Source: Ananas comosus (lineage: Eukaryota; Streptophyta; Magnoliopsida; Poales; Bromeliaceae). Taken from it: 64,000 nt of DNA. The first letter of the stretch is position 1, and the number at the start of each line of letters is the position of its first letter. The position numbers and the translations under genes are program-made. Positions 12,566 to 25,970 of the stretch are shown piece by piece. Below the pieces are notes generated by a model. The model had not been told where the DNA came from and searched no databases. It worked only from the letters and a program-made list of their open reading frames with translations. The stretch spans positions 12,554,065-12,618,064 of the forward strand of contig NC_033626.1 of the NCBI RefSeq assembly GCF_001540865.1. The letters are read 5' to 3'.

Positions 12566-13224
12566 GCTTTATTTAATGATTTATGCTTAATGTTGTGAAA
12601 CCCGTTGTAGGGTATAAGAAACGCCATTGGCTAGTTTAAAACTAGTAGAAACACAAAACATGGTTCTCTAACTCTAGGACACTGATTTCATAGTGCGCCT
12701 ACTTGGGAACACACTTTCTATCTGAAATCTCTTGGATCTTCTGAAGTTCTCTTCATTTGATAGCAGTATGGCAGTTTAATTTTACAAAACCAAACATGCG
12801 CGGTTTCCTCTTGATCCTTTGGACCTCTATAGCCTAGGCTACACTTTGGACCTTCTGCTTCTGGTTTCATATTGAAAAGCTGTCTAAAACGATGTCAGAG
12901 CTTCTTGAACAGTTTTTCTCAAACAATACTATAGGCAAAATTGTGTAAATATAGAAACTAATGTACTCGTGTAAATGAGTGATTATTCTATCCTGCTGTA
13001 AATGTCAAGCTTGTTTTGCTGGCCAAATCTGTTTACACTTCTTCTGAATATTAGCATATCATCTTAAACGAAAGAACACTTAGTCGAAGCATGCACGGCG
13101 GATGAATTTCACGTCGGACCAGTTTTATTCTCTTGGTATGTGCTGTTACTTCATTTTTATACTCTTGTTTTCATGCTATTCTACAGAAAATTTACCCTTC
13201 ATTTTTTACGTCTCTCACTGCAAC
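12566..13224. other. Tail-to-tail spacer between FDM and XTH
   Basis: This holds the 3' UTRs of two convergent genes. No additional open frame, RNA gene or repeat is recognised. Confidence 0.5.
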
Positions 13225-15149
13225 TCATCTTGTATTCTGCATAGCGCATTCAGGGGGTAATACAGGGAACCTTTGTTTGTCACTACAGTAATCGTAAGTC
13301 ATATATTTCTTCCTGACGTTTTGATATGCTGTGTTCTGAGAAGAATCCAACTCTCTGAAGCTCGCGGCATTCCACCAGAGGCCTGGAGATGAGCATGAAC
13401 TGGCGCTCGATCCCGGAGGTGAAATGCAACCGTCGACGGCGAAACCTTGGAATTGCGCGGTGAAGGGTGCCTGGGACCAGTTAGTCTTGGTCTGGCCCCC
13501 ATCGGTCGCCCAATCCTCGCCGTCCCATAGACTCGCTATTATTTGCATCGCTTGTGACGGGTACTCTACTCCCCTGCTTGTTAGGTTCTTGAATACTCTG
13601 ATGGGGGTTTCGTCCACGAAGAACCTGATCGAGCAAATAACACATCTCTCAACATGTTGCAGTAATTAATCCTAATTTACGAAAACTAGTGTTATTTAAA
13701 AGTCGCGAGTTCCTCTCCAAATCCAAGTGTAACAATATATATATATATATGTAGATTAAATATGAGCTGTACTAACGCCACTTGATAAGGGTTCCATAGT
13801 ATCTTGTAGTCATGGAAATCTGCAGTTGGGTCGAACCACAGGTATATCCTCTGCTCTCTGTTCCCGTGCCCGTTGGTGAAGATGTTAGTTTGGAGAGTAA
13901 TAGGCTTCCCTTCCTTGTTCCCCAAGAACTCAAAGTCCAGCTCATCATGGTTGCTGGTATTAGATGACATCTGTTAAATTGTACACAAAAATCATACGCG
14001 CGCTTTTAACTAGTTTATGTATGCGGTCCAAAAATATCATACGTATTTAATTAATTATCAGTGGAAACTATAATTACTTTGAAAATCTAATGGCATGGTT
14101 CATTCTTGCAAGTAAACAACATACTTTATTAGACTTTAATGAGAAGGATATCAAGTACTAGTCATCCTATGAAAATTGACAGTGACATTAATTCATGTCC
14201 GAAAAAAAAAAAAAAAAACAAAAAATATTGGAAGCTTACATAGAAAGCAGTGACAACTCCAGCAGAATCCTTGTTAGGTATCTTTATTTTCATGTGAAAG
14301 AACCCAGAACCATACCCCAACTTGGAGCTGAATCCAGAACCTAAATTTGCGAAGTTTTTTTGGGTTAGATATTTGCAGCAACATTAATTTTAGACAAGCA
14401 ATATAAAAACATAAACGTATGAGCTGTGAAAAGAATTATGTGCAATATATATTCCTTAAATATACCCTACGTTCTAAAATTCTTGTAGTACGCACCTAGC
14501 TAGTTTCTCATTTGGTTTTGCCGCGTCGTAAATAAATACGTAATAAAATCAACACAACCTCATACGCACAAAGAAACAATATTAATACTAAAACAAAGTT
14601 AATTTCCATATCAGCAGAAAAAGCTTCAAGAAATCCGGTTGATCTTTTATCATTTTATGCATGCACGGAAGCATGGTAGTAATATATACAGCCTTCTGCA
14701 TATAGCTCTAAAATACGTAATATATATAACACCATGCACAATATTAATTGCTCTTTCAAGCAAATTAATACTCATTATCTTACGAACAAGAAAAAAAAAA
14801 AGAACAATGGATCATAGATAGAACTAAAGAAGGAAAATAACATTGGTCCTTTAATATTTTTTTTTCAAAAAATAAACTAAAAACATCATGAACATGGCAA
14901 AACGTGTGAGCGTAGAAGATACAATGCATATATAGGTTGAGTGGTGGGTACGTATCTATATATACCAGAACTTTGATCCATGGAGAGCTGGACCTCGCTT
15001 CTCTGGTTTAGAAATGATACATGGTTTCCTCCCCATGTCACAGCATAATTCTGATCAAAGCTAGGTTGATCGGACGGTATCGTGAGACCGCTGCTTATAA
15101 TTAAAATCATTTGAAGAAGAACACTCAACCAAAGAAGAGTCGAAGCCAT
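13225..15149 (-). CDS. XTH: Xyloglucan endotransglucosylase/hydrolase (GH16)
   Basis: Exons on the minus strand are 15149-14966, 14340-14240, 13970-13777 and 13624-13225, giving 292 residues, the normal XTH length. The protein is secreted to the wall, where it cuts and rejoins xyloglucan during growth. Residues 1-22 form a signal peptide. The catalytic block [11 protein letters not shown] is at residues 103-113, with the nucleophile Glu105 and acid/base Glu109. It is followed by the family signatures [27 protein letters not shown] and YPSQAM, and by the C-terminal XET extension with paired Cys and [12 protein letters not shown]. The usual N-glycosylation sequon right after the catalytic block is missing (LGNKEG), but NTS lies four residues before it and NLT further on. 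The start is the only ATG before the signal peptide. A TA/GA microsatellite sits about 70 bases upstream. Confidence 0.93.
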
Positions 15150-15217
15150 TAAGTGTTGACAACGTTGTCCTAGCTTATAGCTTATACTTGTGCACGAGTG
15201 GCTTATACAATAGGTGT

Positions 15218-15219
<2 letters not shown>

Positions 15220-15300
<81 letters not shown>
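15220..15300. repeat. (TA)n(GA)n compound microsatellite upstream of XTH
   Basis: About 10 TA units run straight into about 31 GA units, 70 bases upstream of the XTH start codon (CT on the gene's strand). A short (GATA)n run follows near 15447-15462. Confidence 0.95.
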
Positions 15301-15306
<6 letters not shown>

Positions 15307-18300
15307 TCACAAACGTAATGATCTCACCAGCTAGCAAGCAAGGAGGGTGTGAGCGGTTGAGGACGTACTCAACCATTCAATCTATGTATACCTCTCCTCG
15401 ACGCAATCCTTTTCCATGAGGTTATTTTGGTTTTGATAGAAAGAGATAGATAGATAGATAGCTGATTACTTAGACTATTTTTGGATCATTTCTTATCGTA
15501 TCAATTTTTCTGAATAAATATACATGTATCAGAGAATCAGTCCCACGTTATCTCCAGTCTAAGAGGTCCTAGATTTAATTCTCATTTCGACCATTTGGTA
15601 GTGTAAGTTCCTGTCTATTATATTCAGATGTCCCTTTCGTTGGTTCTCTCGTCAGTGCACGTAGCATGGCTCAATTGATCGAATCAATGTTATATACATG
15701 AGCACAGTTTTTAAGACTTATTCTTTGGTCTGACTATTTGATCAGCCGTTTTGGTTAATAAGGAGAAGATTGGTTGAGTGAAGAAAACAAACTAGGATAA
15801 GTGTAAGTGTGTTGCTATCATTTGAGTGCACAATGTGCCAATTGCGCCATGCAAATTAAAGATAGGCTATGACTCCTGAAAAGTAACTAACAAAATGTAA
15901 CATGACCAACCTTTTCCATCAGCTTATTACGTTAGGAAAAAACTCAAAGTGGATAGGAACAATCATGTAATTACACCTGTAGAAAGCGAATACATATACA
16001 TATCCTCCCTTTTCCTTGCGTACTATTTTGCTTACTACATCTGCTGATGTCGCATTAGAGGTTGTGTTAATTGTTTTATATTCTTGTTACTATCAGGATT
16101 TTCATGATCTCTTCCTGTGTTCCCAGGTGCTTCTATTCATTGCTTATTTGACTCCCACATGTTCTGAAATTAATAGTCGAGGTATTTCAAATTGTTTTCT
16201 CACATGGACAAAATGAAGAAAGTGAAGCGGAGCTAGCCATGCATGCATGAATGTAGGTGATAACAACTTGAGATCCGTAGAGACAGTAACGCATCCACTC
16301 GCCATGCGCAATTAAATTGAAGAGATGAAACAAGAAATTAGAATGTTGATTGATTTATATTTGCCCAAAGGAACATAGTTAATTAGAAACGGAGCGACTG
16401 TATAATTATATAGTTTGGTCTCATCTACTAAGCAATTAGTGGTAGTTTTGAATGCCTTGATGGTGCTAGATGAACAATAATTTTCTTAATTGGTAGTTCT
16501 ACAGAAGCATCACTTCCTTGCTGGCATGCAAGCAAGTCCAGTTGGATATGACACTGCCAAATTAGTAGATTCGAAATTCCAAATTTATCAATGCTACACA
16601 TGTGATGTTTTCATTTCTTCACAAGAAAACAAAGGTACCATTTCCAATTGAAGGGCTATGCAATTCACTAGTGGTTTTAGTAGAATTAAATATAGCTTGT
16701 CATTTTTGACGTGTTGTTAGAGCATGAGTTTTGTCTTCTATTAATTTAAGTGCACGTTTTAGACCTATCAAAATATTTCAGGCTCAAATATGAAGAAGAT
16801 TGTTGAATATAAAAATATTAATTAGAATACCGTTATCTAACAGTTTACTACTTTTGAGACGATAGCCGTTAATTTCACATTTTGATACAAGTTAGAATTA
16901 TGAGATGTATATAATGTGAATGCGCGGTATCTCCAAATATAGTTATAAGACTTTTAACACTATTAAGATAGATCAATTATGTACCTTTTTGTTGGCTTAA
17001 ATAGGTCAGCATCCTGCCATGTGGCGGGAGGTCATGTTGGGCCGAGTCATGTTTGAAATGGTGTAAGGCTGGGTGGGCCGAGTCATGTTTGAAGTGGCAT
17101 GAGGCTGATTGGGCCGAGTCACAATCAAGACCCGTGAGCGCTGTATCTGTACGCTTTAAGTGAATTAGTTGCGTATTTCTACCAGCTCGACCTTTTGGGA
17201 TTAATGGTTAGCGCCAACGATCCGACACTCTCTTCCGCTTTTACTCTAAAAAAAAAAGCATGATTAAAGAGTAATGCGGTCGTAGAAGAAGAAGTGATTA
17301 CAGTCGAGAAGGTGCAATTATTCCATCAGAATTTGCTTGAGAATAATTTAGATGATAATGATAATAATTTCAGCAACGTAATGTAAGTTACATTAATACT
17401 CGTGGTTCTCATAGCATTTTCATCGGAAGATGCATCTGTTCGTTTGCAATAAAATTAAAGGTCAAACAGGTAAGGAAGAGTACAATGCTTCATGGCAGAA
17501 AATGAAATACTACCATCCCATTTAGCCGTTAAGTATACGTCGCATGTCATGATCTTCTCTTTTCTTAGAAGTTGCTGAGTCCAAGGGCAATGTTTCCTCT
17601 ACCTGCTACGCGATCGTTGTCCATTTGTGCGTGTTCTAATAAAACTATTTTGTAAAAATGTATGAAGTGTTATATATATTTTTGAACCAATTTTGGCACA
17701 TTAAGTTTTTGGATAATATGGTACATAATCAATCCTATGCTTCCGTTATCAGTCTAGCTAATTGTAAACAAAATCCATATTTTCATCGGCAAATTAAAAG
17801 CGTGATAAATTTCTTTATTGCATAAAGTAAATGAAAAGGATGTGAATATTCAAATTGAAATTAACAAGACATGAAAAAGTTAATGTTTAGGTATCGATGT
17901 CCAAATATGCTATATATAGTTGAAGGGTTCTCTATACACTTTCACAGCATATGGTAGTTAGCTCCTGGATATTACTCAATCTACAAGAGCACAACAACCA
18001 TATAAGAAAAGAAAAGAAAAAAGAACACTTCTTATACTCAATAGCGTTAGTAATATCTCCTGTTTTACTATGAAAGAGAACGAATATACCATGTAGAATT
18101 TAAATGCTCAATAATTCTTCAAAAGAAAATAAAAAAGCGTGATTGAACTTTAAAACGATTTGGTTCCTCATAAGAGATGACAACATGATTCAGCTTTCAA
18201 AGTGCAAACAAAATGATTAAAAGAAGATATATTCTACAACCAGCAAATAGCGAGATCTAAAATTATTGCTACTCGACATTGCTGATTAATTACCACAAAA

Positions 18301-18424
18301 ATATTGTTCTAATGTACACTATCTTACAATCTAATTTAGCTTATTCCTTTTGCGTTTATTTTGCCTTTGGTAAAAAGAACAGTACACAATTTAATTACCA
18401 CCTAGTATATAGCAAATAATTATG
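15301..18424. other. Intergenic, XTH upstream region with retroelement-like debris
   Basis: AT-rich and without a supported gene. The open frame at 16016-16216 has no recognisable similarity. From about 16720 to 17260 the sequence looks like an old element: a TGTTGAATATAAA motif near 16801, a 35-40-base minisatellite at 17036-17121, and a GC-richer end near 17250. The remainder is unremarkable. Confidence 0.45.
17036..17121. repeat. Short minisatellite, about 2.3 units
   Basis: Two adjacent units read GGGCCGAGTCATGTTTGAA-TGG-T-AGGCTG, and a third begins GGGCCGAGTCAC. It lies in the probable retroelement remnant upstream of XTH. Confidence 0.7.
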
Positions 18425-21400
18425 CTACACAAATAACCACAGGCCACAATAACCAGCCATACTACAAGTTCTCTGTCTACAGGTTGTTGAGTCGATGCCA
18501 CATTCGTTGTGAGATCGGCATCTGTGACTTGGATGGACATCAGGGACATGACATGCACTCTCGTGCTGTGAACCGACACTTTCCCTGAAGATAGTCTCTG
18601 GACAAATTTGAGATGATAATGCACTTACATGAGTTGCTTGATTTCCACCCTACAGGAAAATAAATAAAAAACATCACCAAATTAGAAGTCAATTGCCAAT
18701 AAATAAGGGATTTGTTGCGGTACACATTTTTCGTATGAAGTCAGCAAATTCATCTGTTGACTACTACCGGAGATAATAGAGTTCGGATTCTTTATCAAAG
18801 TTATGGATCTAATGGTAGAACTTTCCAACTTGATTGATAAATAAATGTGCTAAGAAAAGCAGTTATTTCACTTTCCTTTGTGTTACTAAATGACAAAATC
18901 GACCTCACCAATTTATGGTGATAGGGACAAACATGTGGTAAAAAGGTCTCAACTATACAAACTAGTAGGAAAAATAATAAGTAAACAAGCTAAAATAAAA
19001 CCAGTGATCAGATATGCCGGAAAAAAAAAATACAGAAAAAGAGGTAGTGCCAAGGAATTGCAGTTATTAAAAAGGACTGATACACACCTTTCCGAATGTC
19101 CAATTACTCAGAATATGGCTCTCTGGAAGCCTCTCCTGCCACCAACTTCTCACAGGGAGGGGATGGCCCTCAGTTGTGAATATGTAATTTTTATCAGCCA
19201 AAAAAGAATTGTCGTAAAGAAGATAAAGGTACTTGCATCTGCCAAAAAGGAGAAGCAACAAATTTTATTCATTCCATCGGCAGGTAATATTCTAATAGTC
19301 GCCAATGACACTTATGTATTTTAAAATATATTATGTTTATCCTTAGTAGCAGATTATAGATAACAGACATAAGGCTACTCACGTTTCAGACAAAAAGAAG
19401 CTATGTTGGTGATCTTCAAGTTGCATCGTGGAAACATCTTTGATGCTTGCAAAGCCACCATCTACTCTAGTGTAGTGATTAAGAGAGCCAATGATGGCTT
19501 CACCCACTTCCAAGTACCAAGGATCTGAGATTAAAACGTATTAGTAACCTACATCAAGAAAAATAGCAAAGTATCTGGAATCAAATTATCAACTATTAAC
19601 CATACTAAGGCTAATTTGAAAGCTAACTTGATGCCGCATAGCAAAAAAATAGCTGACTGGACTCTTTAAGTAAAACCCACAGAAATTAAGCAAATAAATT
19701 TGAAACAAGTGTAAGCTGCCTTTGTCGGTATTATGTGAAGACCGAATAATAAAATATTGCTTTCACATTCAGTTAAACATCTGTTGCTCATCAGTCTCAA
19801 CTTTTCAAGGGATACAAAGAAACTCATACAAATCAACGAAACCTAGAAACAGTTCAGTTACCTTTAGTTGCTTGATAAAGGTAAAATGTAGACTCAGCAA
19901 GTTCAGGGCGCAATGGGTAATATTTCTCCGTTGGATGCAACATGTCATGGTCCAAAAGATATCTGCAAACAAAGACAGATGTCTCACGATATCGATTTAA
20001 TACAAGAGAAGCATGACAAATTAACTTGTACATCATGCATTGCATAAACATGAAGAGGGAGGTTTGCTACACCTATTCCAAAGAGATATGTCTCAATATA
20101 GCCAGTTGTAAAGTTTGTCAACTCTTCCAAAGCCTTTTGACTTTTGAGTCATTAGCCTACCCACATTACTGCCAGCGGTTAAGATGATGATGGTGACAAC
20201 AATCTAATATAGAAAACCTTACAATATTGCCAGATTTTACCAGTTCAATCACTCTAATGAGGAAATCATTCATCTTAAACTAGTTGAACCACCAAAATGC
20301 TCTAAGGTGCAAAAAAGACATTAAATGTAGATGTCAAGTGCTTCTAACTTCAAATATATGATACAGCCTTGATAAATTGCTTATTTCTTAAAGGAAACAT
20401 CATATATACCTTTCAGGAAGCACACCAAACTTCTCCCATACGTTAAAAAATTCACGATGTGACAAGTTGGCAGCTGCAACATCTCCTACAAGAGTCTGCT
20501 AGCAATAAGAAATGAGTCTAAAACATGTAAACATCTATTTACCATTAACAAAATGCCTTTATGGGTCTACATAGTAACCTGAAGACCAGGCCAGAAGGCC
20601 TGAAGGCTGGTTAGCTGCCAATATGTAGCTTTCCCATTCCTCATATCAGCATCATGATACCTGGAAACAGGTGCCTATACTAAATTTTAGTTGAACAAGC
20701 TATTTATAGATAAATTTTTGAACTTCCAAAGGGAGAAAAAGCTATCTATAGATAAGCACAAAAACAAGCATTATTATATTATGACAATTCTTTTCTCTAA
20801 AATGACAAGTCATTTTGGTAGTGTTTACTATGGCAGCTTGCAACAAAATTTATCTTATTCCTAAACAAATGCCAAACAATCCGCCAGCAGATTCCATCAC
20901 ATAAATTTGATTTTAAAAGACAAGACAATAGTATTGTAACCAAAAGAGGCCTACTTCATTCATAGGTGCAAACTTTTTACACATAAATAGCATTACCAGC
21001 AGGAGAATTTATGGACATTTGCTTCCATATCTAATTAGATCAAAACATATAAAACAAATAGCACATCCATAAGTTGGAAGAACTTTAGGAACATCTCTGA
21101 AGGAATCCAGAAGAGAAAAGATTGAGACCTCACCATGGGCCATGCCGGAAGTATTTTTGCACAGCAATATACGCAGAATGAAACATGTCCCAGAACTCAT
21201 CACTTCCGAAAAGAATGTAAGCTTTCATCAAATATTCATAAAATGAATCAACTCCTACAAAAGTCGCAGAAGAAATATATCAATCACTCAAAATTTTACA
21301 TTCATAATTGAGAAGCAATTTAATCATTTAATTTGTTGGTAGCATCATGGCAATTAAATGGAATCACTGTGTTCAACTGCAAAAGTAACCAACTAAGCCG

Positions 21401-24056
21401 AAGCTGGCAATTTCTATTGATAAATCACATTGCAGATGAATACAGTTAAACAAGGGGAAGTACCAGCACCAATGCCTGACGAGTACTCTATCCACTCTCC
21501 AGTCACAACATCAAGAGTTGTGCCCAAGAGATTTAAAGAACTTCTCATGCTCCACAATTTACGCAACGCACGAACAGCTGCAGCTTCATACCTAGAATCA
21601 CCAGTCAAGCGCGACAATGCTCCCATTTCAAGAATAAGAGAACCTGAAATTATAGCAGATCTCTTTAGTATACCGAAGAAAAAGTAGTGCTGCAACAAGA
21701 TTTGAGATGATCGGCCTACTCACCACACCCTGATGTGCTTGTTTCAGTTGTCTCATTCTCCATTACTCCGTACTGTCAAAGAAAAGACCCTCAGAAGTCA
21801 GAATGGCCATTAAATCACAACAGAGGGACAGAACAAATAATGCTAATACACTATTCCAACGAATAAAATAAGTAGGCTGGTGTATGCTAGTAGTCCAAGT
21901 GAACATAATCAGAGACCTAAATATCGAATATAAATCTCATTTATCAAGGAGTAGACTTATGCGTACGACCTTTAGATTTATCCATGCATACGGCAACCCT
22001 GTAGGAGTCTCAAATGCAGGTAGAAAGCGGCGACCTAAATCTTCAGCCAGATTGAGTAACTGATTCTTGTATAATCCATCAGCAAGCCTGCTCTTGTTAT
22101 CGGCTGCAACAATATGAGCAGAAACAAGTCCTCCAAGAACTCTTATATTGCACTGCATAAGTGAAAAGAAGTAGGTAAAAATAAGAGCAATCGGAAGACA
22201 ACAGGAAAAACAAAAATGTCTACATTGAAGATAGACTTCTTATGTAAAAATTTATCTATTTTGTGAAAAATCATATCGTATTGTAAAATACTAGAAAGTG
22301 TACCTCAAACAAATTTATCCGCGCATCCACATCAAATGTAAGGTTATGTGAAAGCCAAAGAACTCCTCTTTCAAATTCTGTGTAGTTACCTAAGACAACA
22401 AGACTGCATAAGCCAAACAGAAAGAGAATCACCTTTCAACCTTAGGAACAGACTAATATAATAAATGAGGAAAGTTCTGTTCATGGTCAACACACATAAA
22501 AGAGTATACTATAAGGTGAAAGGACAAAACAAAAAAAAAAGAGCATGTATAGCATCCTCCATACATCTAGTTAGTCTGCAAATTTTAAATGTGCAAACTA
22601 AAACACTTCGGCAGAAATGATAAGACTGGGGAGACTAGACATACATAACAAAGATTTACACAAAGATTGTTGTGACTAAGGGTTTTCTAGGCTTGAAATA
22701 TAAGCGAAAATCGAATGACATGACGACCGATCTTAACAGACCTTATATAAATGAAACTTACAACAAAAAATTACATTGCGCAGCAGCTAATAATTGTTGT
22801 TTCTGATCTTTAAATCAATAATTGCATTTCTGCAAGTCAAACGAGGTGAAGAGCTCAGGAAGTATACCTAGATAATGATTCAATAAGCGTCAAGGCAGAT
22901 CCATTATAATACTGTGGCAGGTGTTCAAGCTGACATAAGAAAAGAAACGAGATAATAATCTCACATTCAGCATCTGTAATTGTTAGCTAAAATGGAAAAC
23001 TTTTCAACTTGATGACAAATCAACAAATCAGTACATTTAGATTTCCAAGCTCGCTAAGGGAGTCGGTGTAAGTATTGGTAAGAGGCTTTAACTCATCATG
23101 CTGCAAAGTGAAAAGAGATAATGATTGCAACTTTCTTAAGGAAAAATATAACTTGAGAAAACCATAAAAGGCTGATGAAGTTACCGGAAAAGCATGAGCC
23201 ATGTATTTGTCATAAGCATGGTAAAACCTGAAAAGGAACATAAAACATGAATTAAGCTATCAAAGAAGCTTGTATGGCATGAACTTTTATAAGACAAAAG
23301 AAGATTCTTTCACTAGATAACCTAAGAAATAGGTGGTTTGACTAAAATATGTATCTCTATCTTAAATTCTTAATCTCAAATGTGATATAGCAACACTAAT
23401 TTCACATCACACTCTCACTACATGTCTAAACCCTAATTCTGATAATTAATCAGAGAAAGCTTCTTTAAGATTGATGTATGTCTTTCTTATCCTTAAGTGA
23501 TCAGAAACCAAACCAAATTTAGCGAGAAGGTAAGCTCTTGCTATTTCTTCTAGCAACGTTCCTTGCCGAAACGCTTTCTCGACCAATAAGGCACCTCTTT
23601 GATCAAACTTATGCTAATACAAGCACACGCACATTAGACATTTAGTAAATTCAAAAATTTTGGACTAAAATCTAATCTTTCTTAAAACGGATATCGCCTA
23701 TCGTCACCATTTCATCGAAAAATTTAGCACAAACAGTAACATCATGCAAAGAAAATATAACTATTTAGCCGAGAAAAGCTTAAACTTTTCTCTGAATCAG
23801 AGCCTGAACCATTCAATCCGAGACGCATCATACTTTGTCCAGGATTTAAATCATGGAAACACAAATGATGGGATTCAAGTAAGAGTGATACTACTCACAT
23901 CTCGCGGACCTTTTCCCTCAGGAGCATCTTCCGAGCATGTCCAAAGGAGGAAGCCCCGCTTCGGGAGAAAGCAGAGAGAAGCAGCAGGAAGAGGAGAACC
24001 CATTCCTTGAATCCTCCTCCTCCTCCTCCTCCTCTCCCGAATCGAAAAGAACGCAT
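18425..24056 (-). CDS. MNS5: ER alpha-mannosidase-like protein, GH47 (EDEM/MNS4-MNS5 type)
   Basis: Fifteen exons on the minus strand: 24056-23899, 23227-23185, 23100-23035, 22929-22868, 22403-22304, 22152-21970, 21772-21724, 21643-21464, 21254-21134, 20660-20579, 20495-20410, 19962-19862, 19524-19383, 19238-19088 and 18649-18425. Phases agree throughout, giving 582 residues. Arabidopsis MNS5 is about 574 and MNS4 about 624 residues, so the symbol is a best guess by length. A basic start and poly-Gly stretch precede a signal/anchor segment (WVLLFLLLLSAF). The GH47 barrel then runs from MFYHAYDKYMAHAFP through HDELKPLT, GSLILEMGALSRLTGD, GSDEFWDMF, WPGLQTLVGD, RPELAESTFYLYQATKDP and FFLSETCKYLYLLYD. 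A Cys-rich C-terminus (GIDSTTCRQRTCSMAGYCG) follows. Members trim mannose from misfolded glycoproteins to mark them for ER-associated degradation. All exons look intact. Confidence 0.92.
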
Positions 24057-24869
24057 GATTAAGGTGATCGAGAGTAGGGTTTCCCCCCCTCTCTATCTAA
24101 CTTTTTCTTTTTTTCGGGTGATTTTAGGAGAGGGTTGAGGGAGGTGGAGGGGTTCGAGAACAGGAATGCGAGGTGACGTCAACAGCGAAGGCGCAGCCAA
24201 TGAGAAGCGTCGGAGCCGCTGACATGTCGAAACAAAGTTTAACAAGTTTTGCGTGAAATCTAATAATTAAAAGTTATATGAATTGTATAATTTATTGCTT
24301 CTCTCTCTCGAAAACTTGTGTTTTATATTTACGCGTTCAAAATATTATATATATTTTGTGAGCGAGCGCTACATTGGGCCGGACCTAAAAATGGCAAAAA
24401 CGTGGGCCGGGCCCACATACGCCACCAAATTAATTTAATTAGGAGCTATAATTAGATGGGGAAGCAAAATCCAAATTAGAATTTCCGAAGTTCAAACCCG
24501 CGAATGCCGCTCCAAAGATTCCACCGCGAGCACGAGGCGTCCTCATTGCAGCGTTGAAATGTGGACCCCACGCTCCTCCGGGCCCCACACGTCACCCTTA
24601 CACCCGCGACATGCAGCCGTTGCACTGTAGAGTTCTTCCCCTCTCTCCTCCCTACAACATCTCCCTGCCACAGAACCTCTCTCCTTTCCCCCTCCAACCC
24701 AAGCAGGATACTTGTTCTCTTCTTTCTTCTTCTTCTTCTTCTTCTTTTTCTTCTTCTAATCCCACATTTCTCCCCTTTCCTCTCGTCTCTTGAGAGGAAG
24801 CACCAAATCCATTCATATAAGTACTCCAAAAAAAACGAAAAAGGAAAAAAAAAAAAGAAAAGAGAAAGG
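24057..24869. promoter_or_regulatory. Divergent promoter region between MNS5 and peroxidase
   Basis: About 800 bases separate the two divergent starts. GGGCCGG/GGGCCC elements occur near 24376-24412. A (CTT)n-rich leader (24722-24760) and an A-rich stretch lead to the peroxidase ATG. Open frames on both strands here are low-complexity and rejected as genes. Confidence 0.4.
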
Positions 24870-25970
24870 ATGGGTCGTCCCAATTCCTTGGCTTTCGTAG
24901 CCTCCGTCGTCGCCGCGGCGATCGTATTCTTGTGCTCTTCGGCGCCGGCCGACGCGAAGCTGAAGACGACGTACTACGAGCGCACGTGCCCGCGGCTGCA
25001 GGAGATCGTGTCCAGGGTCGTCACCGACAAGCAGATCACCAACCCCACCACCGCCGCCGGCACGCTCCGCCTCTTCTTCCACGACTGCTTCGTCGGCGGG
25101 TATTGCGATATAACCGTTCGTATATCTCTTACGTGATTTGAATTCAGTAATTAGTTACGGAGAATATATTTATCAATGATGATCAGGTGCGATGCATCTG
25201 TTCTGATGGCGACCAACGCGTTCCACCGCTCTGAGCGCGACGCGGACATCAACCTCTCCCTCCCGGGCGACGCATTCGACGCGGTGGTCCGCGCGAAGAC
25301 GAACCTCGAGCTGGAGTGCCCCGGGGTGGTGTCGTGCGCGGACATCCTGGCGTTAGCCACCCGCGACCTCGTGTCCATGGTGGGCGGGCCGTTCTACCCG
25401 GTCCGACTGGGCCGCAAGGACTCGGTCGTCTCCGACCCGGGCGCCGTGGAGGCCAACCTCCCCCGCGCCAACACGAGCATGTCGCAGATCATCTCCTTAT
25501 TCGCGTCCAAGCGATTCACCGTCCAGGAAATGGTTGCGCTCACGGGCGCGCACACCTTAGGATTCGCCCACTGCAAGGAGTTCGCGGAGCGCATTTACAA
25601 CTACAACGGCGGCGGCTCCGCTGCGTTCGACCCGTCGATGAATCCGAGGTACGCGCAGGCGCTGCAGAAGGCGTGCGCGAATTACATGAAGGACTCGACG
25701 ATGGCGGCGTTCAACGACATCACGACGCCCGGGAAGTTCGACAACGCGTACTTCCAGAACCTGGGGAGGGGGCTGGGGCTGCTCGCGTCCGACCATGCAC
25801 TGCTGGCCGACGAGAGGACGAGGCCTTTCGTCGAGCTCTACGCCGCGAACCAGTCGGCGTTCTTCGCCGACTTCGCCCACGCCATGGAGAAGCTCAGCGT
25901 CTACGGCGTCAAGACCGGGAGGAAGGGCGAGGTGCGCCGCCGCTGCGACCTCCCCAACAACTCATTATAA
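24870..25970 (+). CDS. Class III secretory peroxidase
   Basis: Exons 24870-25099 and 25187-25970 encode 337 residues. It is a haem enzyme that oxidises phenolics with hydrogen peroxide in the wall or vacuole. A signal peptide (residues 1 to about 29) ends in SSAPADA. The distal site is LRLFFHDCFVGG with Arg67 and catalytic His71. The proximal haem ligand is His199 in MVALTGAHTLGFAH. All eight conserved Cys are present (C40, C73, C78, C121, C127, C206 and two near the C-terminus). The short intron follows HDCFVGG, and the frame resumes with CDASVL. The variant residues (MATNAFHRSERDADINLSLPGD) recall the peroxidase 41/65 subgroup, by memory only. Coding GC is far above the flanks, as in many monocot single-intron genes. 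The ATG is the one directly before the signal peptide. Confidence 0.94.

Noticed and set aside
18890..19324. 144-codon plus-strand frame
   Set aside because: It lies opposite exon 14 and the adjoining introns of the mannosidase gene; Lys-rich translation of AT-rich intron sequence.
24476..24883. Minus-strand frame in the peroxidase promoter
   Set aside because: Arg-rich low-complexity translation of the CTT/A-rich leader; no conservation signal.
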